The position numbers and the translations under genes were made by a program. The notes below the pieces were generated by a model. It made no database searches. It saw only the letters and a program-made list of their open reading frames with translations, and had not been told where the DNA came from. This document shows, one piece after another, positions 16,945 through 23,495 of a DNA stretch of 44,151 bases (the first letter of the stretch is position 1; each line of letters begins with the position of its first letter). The DNA comes from Anaerolineales bacterium. GTDB taxonomy: Bacteria > Chloroflexota > Anaerolineae > Promineifilales > Promineifilaceae. The stretch covers positions 1 through 44,151 of the forward strand of contig WTJY01000137.1 of NCBI GenBank assembly GCA_011524645.1. Reading direction: 5' to 3'.

Positions 16945-17916
16945 ATGACGGAAATTCGATCCCACTCATTTTACGCGATGGGGTGTCTCATGGAGGTTTG
17001 GCTCCAAGCGGATGAGGTTGAGTTAAGCGAGGTGGAGCGGTTTTTTGCCACGGCCGAACAGGAATTGTCACGTTTCCGGCCGGATAGTAATTTATCCCAA
17101 TTGAATGAGCGGCCGGAACAATGGGTTTCTGTGCCGATACGACTATTCGCGATTTTGCAACGGGCGGTTGATCTGGCTGAAGAGACGGATGGGCTATTTG
17201 ATCCGACACTGTTATCCGTTTTAGAGCAAATCGGGTATCAGGACTCTTTTGAGGTGATTCAAAAGCGGCCCTTATGGCAACGGTGGGGGCGGCCACACGA
17301 TGCGGTGATGCAACCGCCTAAACGGGGCTACGAACAGATTCGATTTCATGAAACTGAATATGCTGTTTGGCTCCCTGAAGGAGTTAAGGTTGATTTAGGG
17401 GGAATTGCGAAAGGATATGTTGCCCAAGAGGTGATTCAGTGGCTGTCACGTTATGGGGCTTGTTTGCTAGATGCGGGGGGAGATTTGGTGGCTGGCCCTG
17501 CACCGGATGGGATGTTGGGATGGCCGGTGGGGGTGGCTGCGCCGTATGATGGGCATGTTGAACGGCCGAATTTGGCGCGGATGTGGTTGACATATGGCTG
17601 TTTGGCGACATCTGGAGTTGATTATCGCCATTGGCAGACCGATCATGGGGAGAAACACCACATTATCGATCCTCGTACGGGGAGTTCGGCCGAGACTGAT
17701 TTATTGACTATATCATTGATGATGTCAGATGCGTGTGATGCGGAGGTTTGGGCGACGACCTCGTTGATTCGGGGGGGACGCGAGACGGCCGAATGGCTAC
17801 AACGGAATCACATTGAAGGATTGATGATTAATCAGGCGCATCAAGTGAATGTATCGGCCGCTTTGTTGCCACACATACAATGGGAGAAAGATGCGCCCAC
17901 CTTGGTGCAGTTGTAA
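16945..17916 (+). CDS. apbE: FAD:protein FMN transferase (ApbE family)
   Basis: The chosen ATG at 16945 follows AGGA by seven bases and gives 323 residues; an upstream frame from 16903 is less likely. ApbE landmarks are AMGCLMEV near the start, FDPTLLSVLEQIG, KVDLGGIAKGYVAQ, LLDAGGDL and HHIIDPRTG followed by SDACDAEVWAT. The family uses FAD to attach FMN to a Ser/Thr of target proteins. No signal peptide or lipobox is visible, so this copy may act in the cytoplasm, unlike most extracytoplasmic ApbE enzymes. It sits upstream of small membrane proteins and a ferric-reductase-like protein, a typical flavinylation context, but no standard acceptor motif is seen nearby. Confidence 0.9.
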   Translation: MTEIRSHSFYAMGCLMEVWLQADEVELSEVERFFATAEQELSRFRPDSNLSQLNERPEQWVSVPIRLFAILQRAVDLAEETDGLFDPTLLSVLEQIGYQDSFEVIQKRPLWQRWGRPHDAVMQPPKRGYEQIRFHETEYAVWLPEGVKVDLGGIAKGYVAQEVIQWLSRYGACLLDAGGDLVAGPAPDGMLGWPVGVAAPYDGHVERPNLARMWLTYGCLATSGVDYRHWQTDHGEKHHIIDPRTGSSAETDLLTISLMMSDACDAEVWATTSLIRGGRETAEWLQRNHIEGLMINQAHQVNVSAALLPHIQWEKDAPTLVQL

Positions 17917-17992
17917 TAGAAGTGTAAAGTTTGTTAAAACGAGCCTGTATTGAGCTGAATAAATGTTTCCCCACATAGAGAAAAAAAGATAA

Positions 17993-18027
17993 AAAAACTG
18001 CCATATGGTCCGCATATGGCGGTTTTT
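17993..18027 (+). terminator. Intrinsic terminator of apbE
   Basis: The arms aaaaactgccatatg (17993-18007) and catatggcggttttt (18013-18027) form a 15-bp stem; the one irregular position is a U-G wobble in plus-strand RNA. A T-run ends the stem. It separates apbE from the small-protein genes downstream. Confidence 0.85.
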
Positions 18028-18182
18028 CGCTGGATTTAAGAGAAAAAACAGTTAAGTCATTGTTAAAGATGTTTAGGTTGGTGTTCAAGTATCGGCCGTT
18101 TAACTCCGTTAATCTTTAATTATCAAGCGCGAACATCAAGCGCAGACAAAAAATAATGGCTCTTTCTGTGTTTCAAGGCGTT

Positions 18183-18285
18183 GCAAAATCAAGCTGTTTT
18201 GCTCCCCTCTCCCTCAAGGGTGAGGGGCTGGGGAAGAGGGGAAAATCTCACCTCCCCCAGCCTCTCCTAATCGGAGGGGAGTAAG
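18183..18285. repeat. GC-rich hairpin repeat, copy 2
   Basis: It matches the repeat at 8908-9014 in order: gcaaaa..., tttt gctcccctctccc, gggtgaggggctggggaagagggg, then cctcccccagcctctcct and cggagggga. Both copies lie in intergenic DNA. Confidence 0.65.
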
Positions 18286-18376
18286 ATGAAGTTGTTTTTA
18301 TGTCAACCTAATCGGTTTCCATGAAGAGCCAAATTAATGACAAGACGATGATGAAAATCGATAAGGAGTTAAAACT

Positions 18377-18790
18377 GTGAACAAAAAACAAATAATGAAT
18401 TTACTCGGTGCAGGCACTGTTACCGCTTTGCTTGTGGTGACCGGATTACTGTTTGGTGGCCGATCATTCGATATGGAGGTGGCCGATAACGAGACGGGGA
18501 TTGTGCAAACGTTGATGGTGAGCGGCGATAGCTCGCTTGAGGCGGAGAACGCGCAGCTACGAGACGCGGTGATTGAATTACAACAGCGCGAAGAACAGTA
18601 CGTGGCTCAGATTGAACAAGCGAACCAACTGTTACAAGAGAATAACAACGCCTATGCTGGTGAAGCTGAATATGAAGAAGAATACGAAGAGTGTGAGGAA
18701 GGGGAAGAATACGGCGAAGGGCGTGAAGGACACGCCGAACACGAAGAATGTGAAATGGAAGAAGAAGAGGAGGACGAGTATGACGACTAA
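18377..18790 (+). CDS. Small membrane protein with acidic Cys-containing tail (A1)
   Basis: This 137-residue protein is not from a family I recognise. It starts GTG with AAGGAG eight bases upstream. Residues 6-28 form one membrane helix (NLLGAGTVTALLVVTGLLFGG). Residues about 55-90 are predicted coiled coil (AQLRDAVIELQQREEQYVAQ, then IEQANQLLQ). The last 45 residues are almost all Glu, Asp, Tyr and Gly with two Cys and two His. By the positive-inside rule the tail faces outward. A paralogue with the same plan lies at 19493-19822. The tail could bind cations or a basic partner; the neighbouring B1 protein has a very basic N-terminus but on the other side of the membrane. The final codons overlap the B1 start. 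Confidence 0.75.
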   Translation: MNKKQIMNLLGAGTVTALLVVTGLLFGGRSFDMEVADNETGIVQTLMVSGDSSLEAENAQLRDAVIELQQREEQYVAQIEQANQLLQENNNAYAGEAEYEEEYEECEEGEEYGEGREGHAEHEECEMEEEEEDEYDD

Positions 18791-19118
18791 TTCTGAACAA
18801 CTTGTAACGGCAGGGGCCAAGAAAACGAAAAAAGCGCGGCCTGCACGGCCTCGCCCCAAAGGGAAAGGGGGTGGCCGTGGTGGGTTAGACACCACGATGT
18901 TGAAAGCGAGCATTGTTGCCGGTAGTTTGGCGGCAACGATTGTAGGTGGACAAGCGCTCTCAACGGCCGCTTCATCCGCCCTAGAGGCTGACGTGATCCC
19001 GGTATCTAACCCGATTGTGATACAGCTGGCGGACGGAACGGATTGGGTGATTAGCGATGCGCCGATGGTTGAATTGGTGATTCCTGATCCGGTTGCGAGT
19101 AGCCGTTCATCTGGCTAG
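18780..19118 (+). CDS. Small membrane protein ending in SRSSG (B1)
   Basis: The 112-residue protein starts at the ATG at 18780, inside the end of A1 (11-base overlap). Its AGGAGG ribosome site is written into the Glu codons of the A1 tail, so the two genes are translationally coupled. Residues 14-35 are strongly basic (KKTKKARPARPRPKGKGGGR), residues about 40-62 form a membrane helix, and the outer part has a beta-like stretch ending IPDPVASSRSSG at the stop. B2 (20086-20322) shares this C-terminus (IPNPIANSRSSG). The exact conservation at the chain end suggests a functional terminus. No known domain is seen. Confidence 0.75.
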   Translation: MTTNSEQLVTAGAKKTKKARPARPRPKGKGGGRGGLDTTMLKASIVAGSLAATIVGGQALSTAASSALEADVIPVSNPIVIQLADGTDWVISDAPMVELVIPDPVASSRSSG

Positions 19119-19492
19119 TGATTCATTGTAAATGATAGGTAATGGAGATCGATTTGCTCGGCCGTGTGATTTGATCTCTGGTTTTGATCAAAAAATTTAA
19201 GTTGGATTTAACATTTGATGATTCGAAATTTAGCATAATTACGAGCATTATTAGTACATTGTTTCGGAATTGTTCTGCAATTCTGATTCCTGGGCTTTGA
19301 CAGGCTCTACCGTTGTAAGAGATTTATCAAAATATAATATTTTGTACTCTTTTACTACATTAATTTGAATTGGTTTTAACCCTCTTTGCGCAATGAAGCC
19401 TGAGCTTGTCGAAGGCTAGTAATAAAGTTCAATTTACTTTAGAAACAGTGTGTTAGACTGTAGAAAAAACAATTAATTAATTGGATAAAGAT
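19119..19492. other. Gap between B1 and A2
   Basis: This 374-base AT-rich stretch holds CGGCCG near 19161 and the widely dispersed intergenic word cctgagcttgtcgaagg at about 19399-19415. A ttgaca at about 19297 could be a -35, but no good -10 pairs with it. No gene is supported. Confidence 0.45.
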
Positions 19493-19822
19493 ATGTCTCG
19501 AACTCGCATGCTAAACATACTGGGGGCGATTATTGTCGTCGCCATTTTTGGAATCACATTTTTTCTTTTCAACGGCCGTTTAGATTTGGCCCGCAATTCT
19601 TCTCCTGCTCCCGGCTCGGCCGATGTGCAAGAAGCCCTTGAAGATGTCCAAACCCAAGAAGAGCTTTATCAACAGCAAATCGATAATGCCAATCAAGTTC
19701 TGAGTGAACAGGAATTTGATGATGACGATTGTGAAGATGAAGACAATGAGGATGAAGAAGAGGAAGAAGAATACGAAGAAGATGATGACGATGAGGAAGA
19801 AGAGTGTGAATTAGTAGAGTAG
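19493..19822 (+). CDS. Small membrane protein with acidic Cys-containing tail (A2)
   Basis: The 109-residue paralogue of A1 starts MSRTRMLNILGAIIVVAIFG, with a membrane helix at about 6-28. The coiled-coil part is recognisably related (QEELYQQQIDNANQVL here, REEQYVAQIEQANQLL in A1). The last ~36 residues are nearly all Asp and Glu with two Cys. The ATG at 19493 is preferred over an upstream TTG at 19481. The ribosome site is weak (ggataaag). The tail sequence has drifted while its composition is kept, which suggests selection on charge and on the cysteines rather than on exact sequence. Confidence 0.72.
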   Translation: MSRTRMLNILGAIIVVAIFGITFFLFNGRLDLARNSSPAPGSADVQEALEDVQTQEELYQQQIDNANQVLSEQEFDDDDCEDEDNEDEEEEEEYEEDDDDEEEECELVE

Positions 19823-19864
19823 CTGGGCTGTTTTAACAGCACTTGTCCATCTTTTTTGCTGATA

Positions 19865-20024
19865 CTGCCGAATTTGGTGGGATAAGTGTAAATCGTTCAA
19901 AAATAGTCGATTTACAGGGGTGTCATCCCCGCGTAGGCGGGGATCCACCGCTCAAACAGAGTTGGATTCCCACCTTCGTGGGAATGACAATCGTTAATTG
20001 ATCAAGTCCCACCAAATCCGACAG
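19865..20024 (+). repeat. 160-bp MITE-like repeat, family 2, copy 1
   Basis: The ends are near-perfect inverted repeats (ctgccgaatttggtggga and the complement of ctgtcggatttggtggga). Inside are two hairpins: catccccgcg-taggcggggat and ttcccaccttcgtgggaa. An equally long copy lies in the opposite orientation at 21064-21223. Neither encodes a protein. Confidence 0.85.
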
Positions 20025-20085
20025 GGCTAGCTTTTTTGCACATGGTATTTTCGGCATTATTCACATAGTTTAGCAGTACCAAGAT

Positions 20086-20322
20086 ATGAATAAGCTCGAT
20101 ACCACGCCTCTTCAATATGCCCTTATTCTAGGAAGTATGATCGCGACATTGTTGGGAGCGGAAATAATCGCTCAGCAAGATGTTTCCCGATTGGAACCGA
20201 CAATTCTTCTCGAAGTCGAATATGAAAACGGCCATCGCTGGCTTATCGTCGAACAGAATAATGCGTTAGTTGCTCAACTAACCATTCCCAACCCTATTGC
20301 AAATAGTCGCTCGTCCGGATAA
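20086..20322 (+). CDS. Small membrane protein ending in SRSSG (B2)
   Basis: The 78-residue protein has a short N-terminus, one membrane helix at about 10-28 (YALILGSMIATLLGAEII) and an outward domain of about 50 residues ending TIPNPIANSRSSG. It aligns with the C-terminal two thirds of B1 (IVAGSLAATIVGGQ region, EYENGHRWLIV versus LADGTDWVI) but lacks the basic N-terminal extension. It lies 26 bases before the ferric-reductase-like gene, so the two are probably one transcript. The fixed C-terminus makes it a candidate partner of that membrane heme protein. No known family is recognised. Confidence 0.75.
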   Translation: MNKLDTTPLQYALILGSMIATLLGAEIIAQQDVSRLEPTILLEVEYENGHRWLIVEQNNALVAQLTIPNPIANSRSSG

Positions 20323-20348
20323 ACGGGTGGCTATTGGAGAGATTGATT

Positions 20349-21011
20349 ATGACGACATATGAACAACTCGAAGAAGAAAGCGCATTGACTATATTGGCTC
20401 GGTGGATTGTTCCCGCAGTTATTTTTATTTTCGTGTGGTGGATTTTGCCGATATTGCTTCCCACACAGCCGTTTTCTTGGTTGTTGACTGATAAAGCTTC
20501 TTGGTATCTCAATCGGGCGAGCGGATTGGTGGGGTATTTCTTGCTGGCTCTTTCCACTATTTGGGGGCTTTTACTCAGTACCAAGCTCGTTAAAAAAGTG
20601 GTCCCACCGGTGCTCTCGCTGGCGATGCATAACTATCTATCATGGACCGCCATCGGGTTTTCCGTGTTACATGCGGTGGTTCTGTTATTTGATAGCTATT
20701 ATGCCTATACGGTCGGTAATCTGCTTATTCCATTTACCGGTCCTTATAAACCGGGCTGGATCGGTGCGGGGATTATCGGTTTCTATATTATGTTGGTGAC
20801 TTCGGCTAGCTGGTATTTTCGTCAGCATATCGGTCAGAAAAATTGGCGAAGATTACATTATCTAACATTCGGCGCATATGGGTTAACTACCTTTCATGGT
20901 GTGATGGCGGGGACAGATACCTCGCAATTGATGCCGGTGTATATGGGGAGCGCGGCTGTGGTGATTTTTCTGACGATGTTTCGCATGATTGAAGCGGCTT
21001 CAGATTTATAA
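20349..21011 (+). CDS. Ferric-reductase-like bis-heme transmembrane protein
   Basis: The 220-residue membrane protein starts at the ATG at 20349, with GGAGAG seven bases upstream; an in-frame TTG at 20334 is less likely. About six hydrophobic helices are visible. Two helices carry spaced histidine pairs typical of transmembrane b-heme ligation in the ferric reductase/NOX domain: His94 and His108, His170 and His183 (NWRRLHYLTF and TFHGVMAG). There is no FAD/NAD(P)H-binding domain, so electrons must come from another protein or from quinol. Such stand-alone domains are known beside ApbE-dependent flavoproteins. Here the immediate neighbour is B2, and both lie between inverted repeats. Confidence 0.85.
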   Translation: MTTYEQLEEESALTILARWIVPAVIFIFVWWILPILLPTQPFSWLLTDKASWYLNRASGLVGYFLLALSTIWGLLLSTKLVKKVVPPVLSLAMHNYLSWTAIGFSVLHAVVLLFDSYYAYTVGNLLIPFTGPYKPGWIGAGIIGFYIMLVTSASWYFRQHIGQKNWRRLHYLTFGAYGLTTFHGVMAGTDTSQLMPVYMGSAAVVIFLTMFRMIEAASDL

Positions 21012-21337
21012 ACTCATGTTACGCGATCATGACCCATAGCTACCGACTTAACGGTTTCTAGTTCTATCGGATTTGGTGGGACACAGCCGATTAACGCTTG
21101 TCATTCCCACGAAGGTGGGAATCTAGGTCTATTTGAGCGATGGATCCCCGCCTACGCGGGGATGACAGCCATGTCAATCGACTATTTTTGAACGATCTGC
21201 GCTTATCCCACCAAATTCGACAGTATCAGAACGGTTCTACGGCCGTCCCCCACCCTAAATCCCTCCCCCAAGGGATGGACTTTCTTCTAAATTCGCAAAT
21301 TTTGGCGAAGGTATTGTTATTAGATAGGCTATTTTAC
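21012..21337. other. Gap between ferric-reductase-like gene and response regulator
   Basis: It is mostly MITE copy 2 (21064-21223). The remaining 114 bases before the regulator hold CGGCCG and a C-rich stretch (ccccaccctaaatccctccc). An open frame continues upstream from the regulator through the repeat but is not thought to be translated. No gene is supported. Confidence 0.5.
21064..21223 (-). repeat. 160-bp MITE-like repeat, family 2, copy 2 (inverted)
   Basis: This is the reverse orientation of the repeat at 19865-20024, with the same length, the same terminal sequences and the same two internal hairpins (cattcccacgaaggtgggaa; catggatccccgcctacgcg region). With copy 1 it brackets B2 and the ferric-reductase-like gene. 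Confidence 0.85.
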
Positions 21338-22021
21338 ATGAATAAAATTCTTCTTATTGACGATGACCCGCTTATTACGGAACCATTGGCACGTACTCTG
21401 AAAGGGTACAATTATGAGGTCAAAACGGCCGAAAACGGCCGGATCGGCCTTGACATGGCTCTTGCTGAGCCATTCGATGTTGTAATTCTTGATGTCATGA
21501 TGCCGGAAATGGATGGTTGGGAAGTCTGTCGTCTCTTACGCGAGCGGAGCGGTGTGCCGATTTTGATGCTTACTGCGTTGGGGGAAGAAGTGGACCGAAT
21601 TTTAGGGCTTGAACTGGGTGCGGATGATTATTTGACCAAACCGTTTAGCACCCGCGAATTGTTGGTCCGTATTAAAGCGATGTTGCGCCGTGTGGCGATT
21701 GATATGGAGGCCAAGAAAAACGCGACGCTCGAACATGGCGATCTCATTATTGACATCGATGCACATACTGTCACGTTAGCTGGGGAACCGCTAACATTGC
21801 GACACAAAGAGTTTGAATTGCTTCAGCTCTTGGTGTCTCGCCAAGGCAATGTCGTGAACCGAAATGATATTTTTGACCTCGTTTGGGGAACAGATTGGAT
21901 CGGGGATACCAGAACCTTGGATGTACACATCCGTTGGCTTCGCGCCAAAATAGAAAAAGATCCTGCTCGGCCGCAACTGATAAAAACGGTTCGGGGGGTA
22001 GGGTACCGCTTTGTGACATGA
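21338..22021 (+). CDS. OmpR-family response regulator
   Basis: The start ATG at 21338 gives 227 residues beginning MNKILLIDDDPL. An upstream in-frame extension runs through a repeat and is rejected. The receiver domain has Asp8-Asp10, phospho-acceptor Asp52 in LDVMMP and Lys101. A C-terminal winged helix (about 130-225) has LTLRHKEFELLQLL, TLDVHIRWLRAKIE and VRGVGYRF. Its stop overlaps the ATG of the kinase gene (ATGA), so the pair is coupled. Its position just after the heme protein suggests envelope redox or metal control, which is inference. Confidence 0.93.
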   Translation: MNKILLIDDDPLITEPLARTLKGYNYEVKTAENGRIGLDMALAEPFDVVILDVMMPEMDGWEVCRLLRERSGVPILMLTALGEEVDRILGLELGADDYLTKPFSTRELLVRIKAMLRRVAIDMEAKKNATLEHGDLIIDIDAHTVTLAGEPLTLRHKEFELLQLLVSRQGNVVNRNDIFDLVWGTDWIGDTRTLDVHIRWLRAKIEKDPARPQLIKTVRGVGYRFVT

Positions 22022-23382
22022 ACGGCTTAACTTCACTACGCTCTCGTCTTATTATAGTCTATGTTGGTCTGATGGTCTTTGGCTTTGGTAGTCTGACCCT
22101 CTGGTCTGCACAACAAGTTTATACAAGCACATTTGCTGATTATGGCAATACGCTCAATATTTATGCGCTCTTGATGGCTAATCAGTTGGTTGAGCCGATG
22201 GAATATCGCAATGCGGCCGATGCATCCGCATTGATTGTGGCCAATAGCCAAAATATCAATGCGGATATCGCAGTGTTTGCGCAGGACGGAGAATTTTTAG
22301 TTTCTTCCGACTTTTTACCGGCCGAACTTATTGCGGATGGCACCATGTATGTGGTGCAAGATGGGCAAATGGCCGCCTCGGCCGCGATCATGTATGAAAA
22401 TCTTCAGATCGGAACGGTGCAGGTGAGTTCAAGCACCAGTATTCCGTGGACCAATATTTGGCAACGGTGGACCGCACTGGGGCTCGGGTTTATCGTCTTT
22501 CTATCGATTAGTTTGGTTGTTACCCTTCGGTTGATCCATACGATGACCCTGCCATTGGCCGATTTGCGCTTAAAAGCGTTGCGGATTGCACGTGGTGATT
22601 TATCGCAACGGGTGGTTAATTTACCCGAGGACGAGATCGGGGCGGTCGGCCGTGCGTTTAATACGATGATCGAACGGGTACAGGCGTTGTTAAACGAACA
22701 ACGGGCTTTTGCCAGCAATGCCTCTCATGAATTGCGGACACCACTGACCACGATTCGTTTGCGTACAGAAGCGCTTCAGATGGGGATTGAGCCGGAATTG
22801 GCCACGCGATACATTAATGAAATTGATGGGGAAGTGGTTCGATTAGGGAAACTGGTTGATGATTTGCTCCTGCTTTCCCGTTTGGATGCACGCCGTATGG
22901 AAATTGGGCAGGAAGAGATTGACTGTGTACGGATGATCGAATCGTTAGAACGGCAATATTCCCGTGTGGCCCGCCAGAAAGAGATCGCATTGAAGGTGTT
23001 GAAACCGGCCGAATGCCTTTTGGTGCAAGCGTCGCTTAGCCATCTGCAGATCGTGTTTCGTAATGTGATCGATAACGCCCTGAAATATACGCCGGGGCCG
23101 GGAGAGGTTCAGGTGACGTTGGGTGCGCGTGATAATTATGCGGTTTTGACGGTGGTCGACAGCGGCCGTGGGATTGCACCGGAAAATCTGGATCAGATTG
23201 GTAAACGATTTTATCGAACCGATAAGTCACGCAATCGGAGCACACAAGGAATAGGGTTGGGGTTGGCTTTGGTAGGGTCGATTTTAGATCTTTATCATGG
23301 CACGATTCAGATCGATAGTGAGGGGGTTGATCAGGGGACGGTGGTGACGGTTGAGTGGCCGCTTTTGGGGGGGGGAGAATAA
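22018..23382 (+). CDS. Membrane sensor histidine kinase
   Basis: Started at the ATG overlapping the regulator stop, the protein is 454 residues. Membrane helices lie at about 10-30 and 150-173. The extracytoplasmic sensor between them (about 32-148) is a single small domain with no obvious cofactor motif. HAMP follows (about 172-225), then HisKA with His237 in SHELRTPL, and HATPase_c with NVIDNALKYT, DSGRGIAPE and GIGLGLALV. This is the EnvZ/PhoR-like architecture. It probably phosphorylates the OmpR-type partner encoded just upstream. Confidence 0.93.
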   Translation: MNGLTSLRSRLIIVYVGLMVFGFGSLTLWSAQQVYTSTFADYGNTLNIYALLMANQLVEPMEYRNAADASALIVANSQNINADIAVFAQDGEFLVSSDFLPAELIADGTMYVVQDGQMAASAAIMYENLQIGTVQVSSSTSIPWTNIWQRWTALGLGFIVFLSISLVVTLRLIHTMTLPLADLRLKALRIARGDLSQRVVNLPEDEIGAVGRAFNTMIERVQALLNEQRAFASNASHELRTPLTTIRLRTEALQMGIEPELATRYINEIDGEVVRLGKLVDDLLLLSRLDARRMEIGQEEIDCVRMIESLERQYSRVARQKEIALKVLKPAECLLVQASLSHLQIVFRNVIDNALKYTPGPGEVQVTLGARDNYAVLTVVDSGRGIAPENLDQIGKRFYRTDKSRNRSTQGIGLGLALVGSILDLYHGTIQIDSEGVDQGTVVTVEWPLLGGGE

Positions 23383-23395
23383 GCTTTATAGGAAA

Positions 23396-23468
23396 TAGAG
23401 GGATAGGGACGAATGATAGGGATAGGGATGAGCCTCTGTAGAAATGGTTTCCCTAACCTATCCTCTAT
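23396..23468. terminator. Hairpin between convergent kinase and lipoprotein genes
   Basis: The arms atagagggatagg (23396-23408) and cctatcctctat (23457-23468) pair with one bulge. The intervening gatagggatagggatgagcc matches the hairpin region at 13743-13797 (gatagggatagggaaacgcc), followed in both by ctcnGTAGA. It probably ends both transcripts. Confidence 0.5.
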
Positions 23469-23495
23469 CGTATGTAGTCTAAAAATAATGCATTT

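Larger units (their letters stand above)
17917..18376. other. Gap between apbE and first acidic membrane gene
   Basis: The gap contains the apbE terminator (17993-18027), CGGCCG near 18094 and the GC-rich hairpin repeat (18183-18285). The last 90 bases should hold the promoter for the small membrane protein genes; I see no strong consensus boxes. The start codon has AAGGAG upstream. No gene is supported. Confidence 0.5.

Noticed and set aside
21140-21337. N-terminal extension of the OmpR-type regulator
   Set aside because: It runs through the MITE-like repeat; the receiver domain starts normally at 21338.
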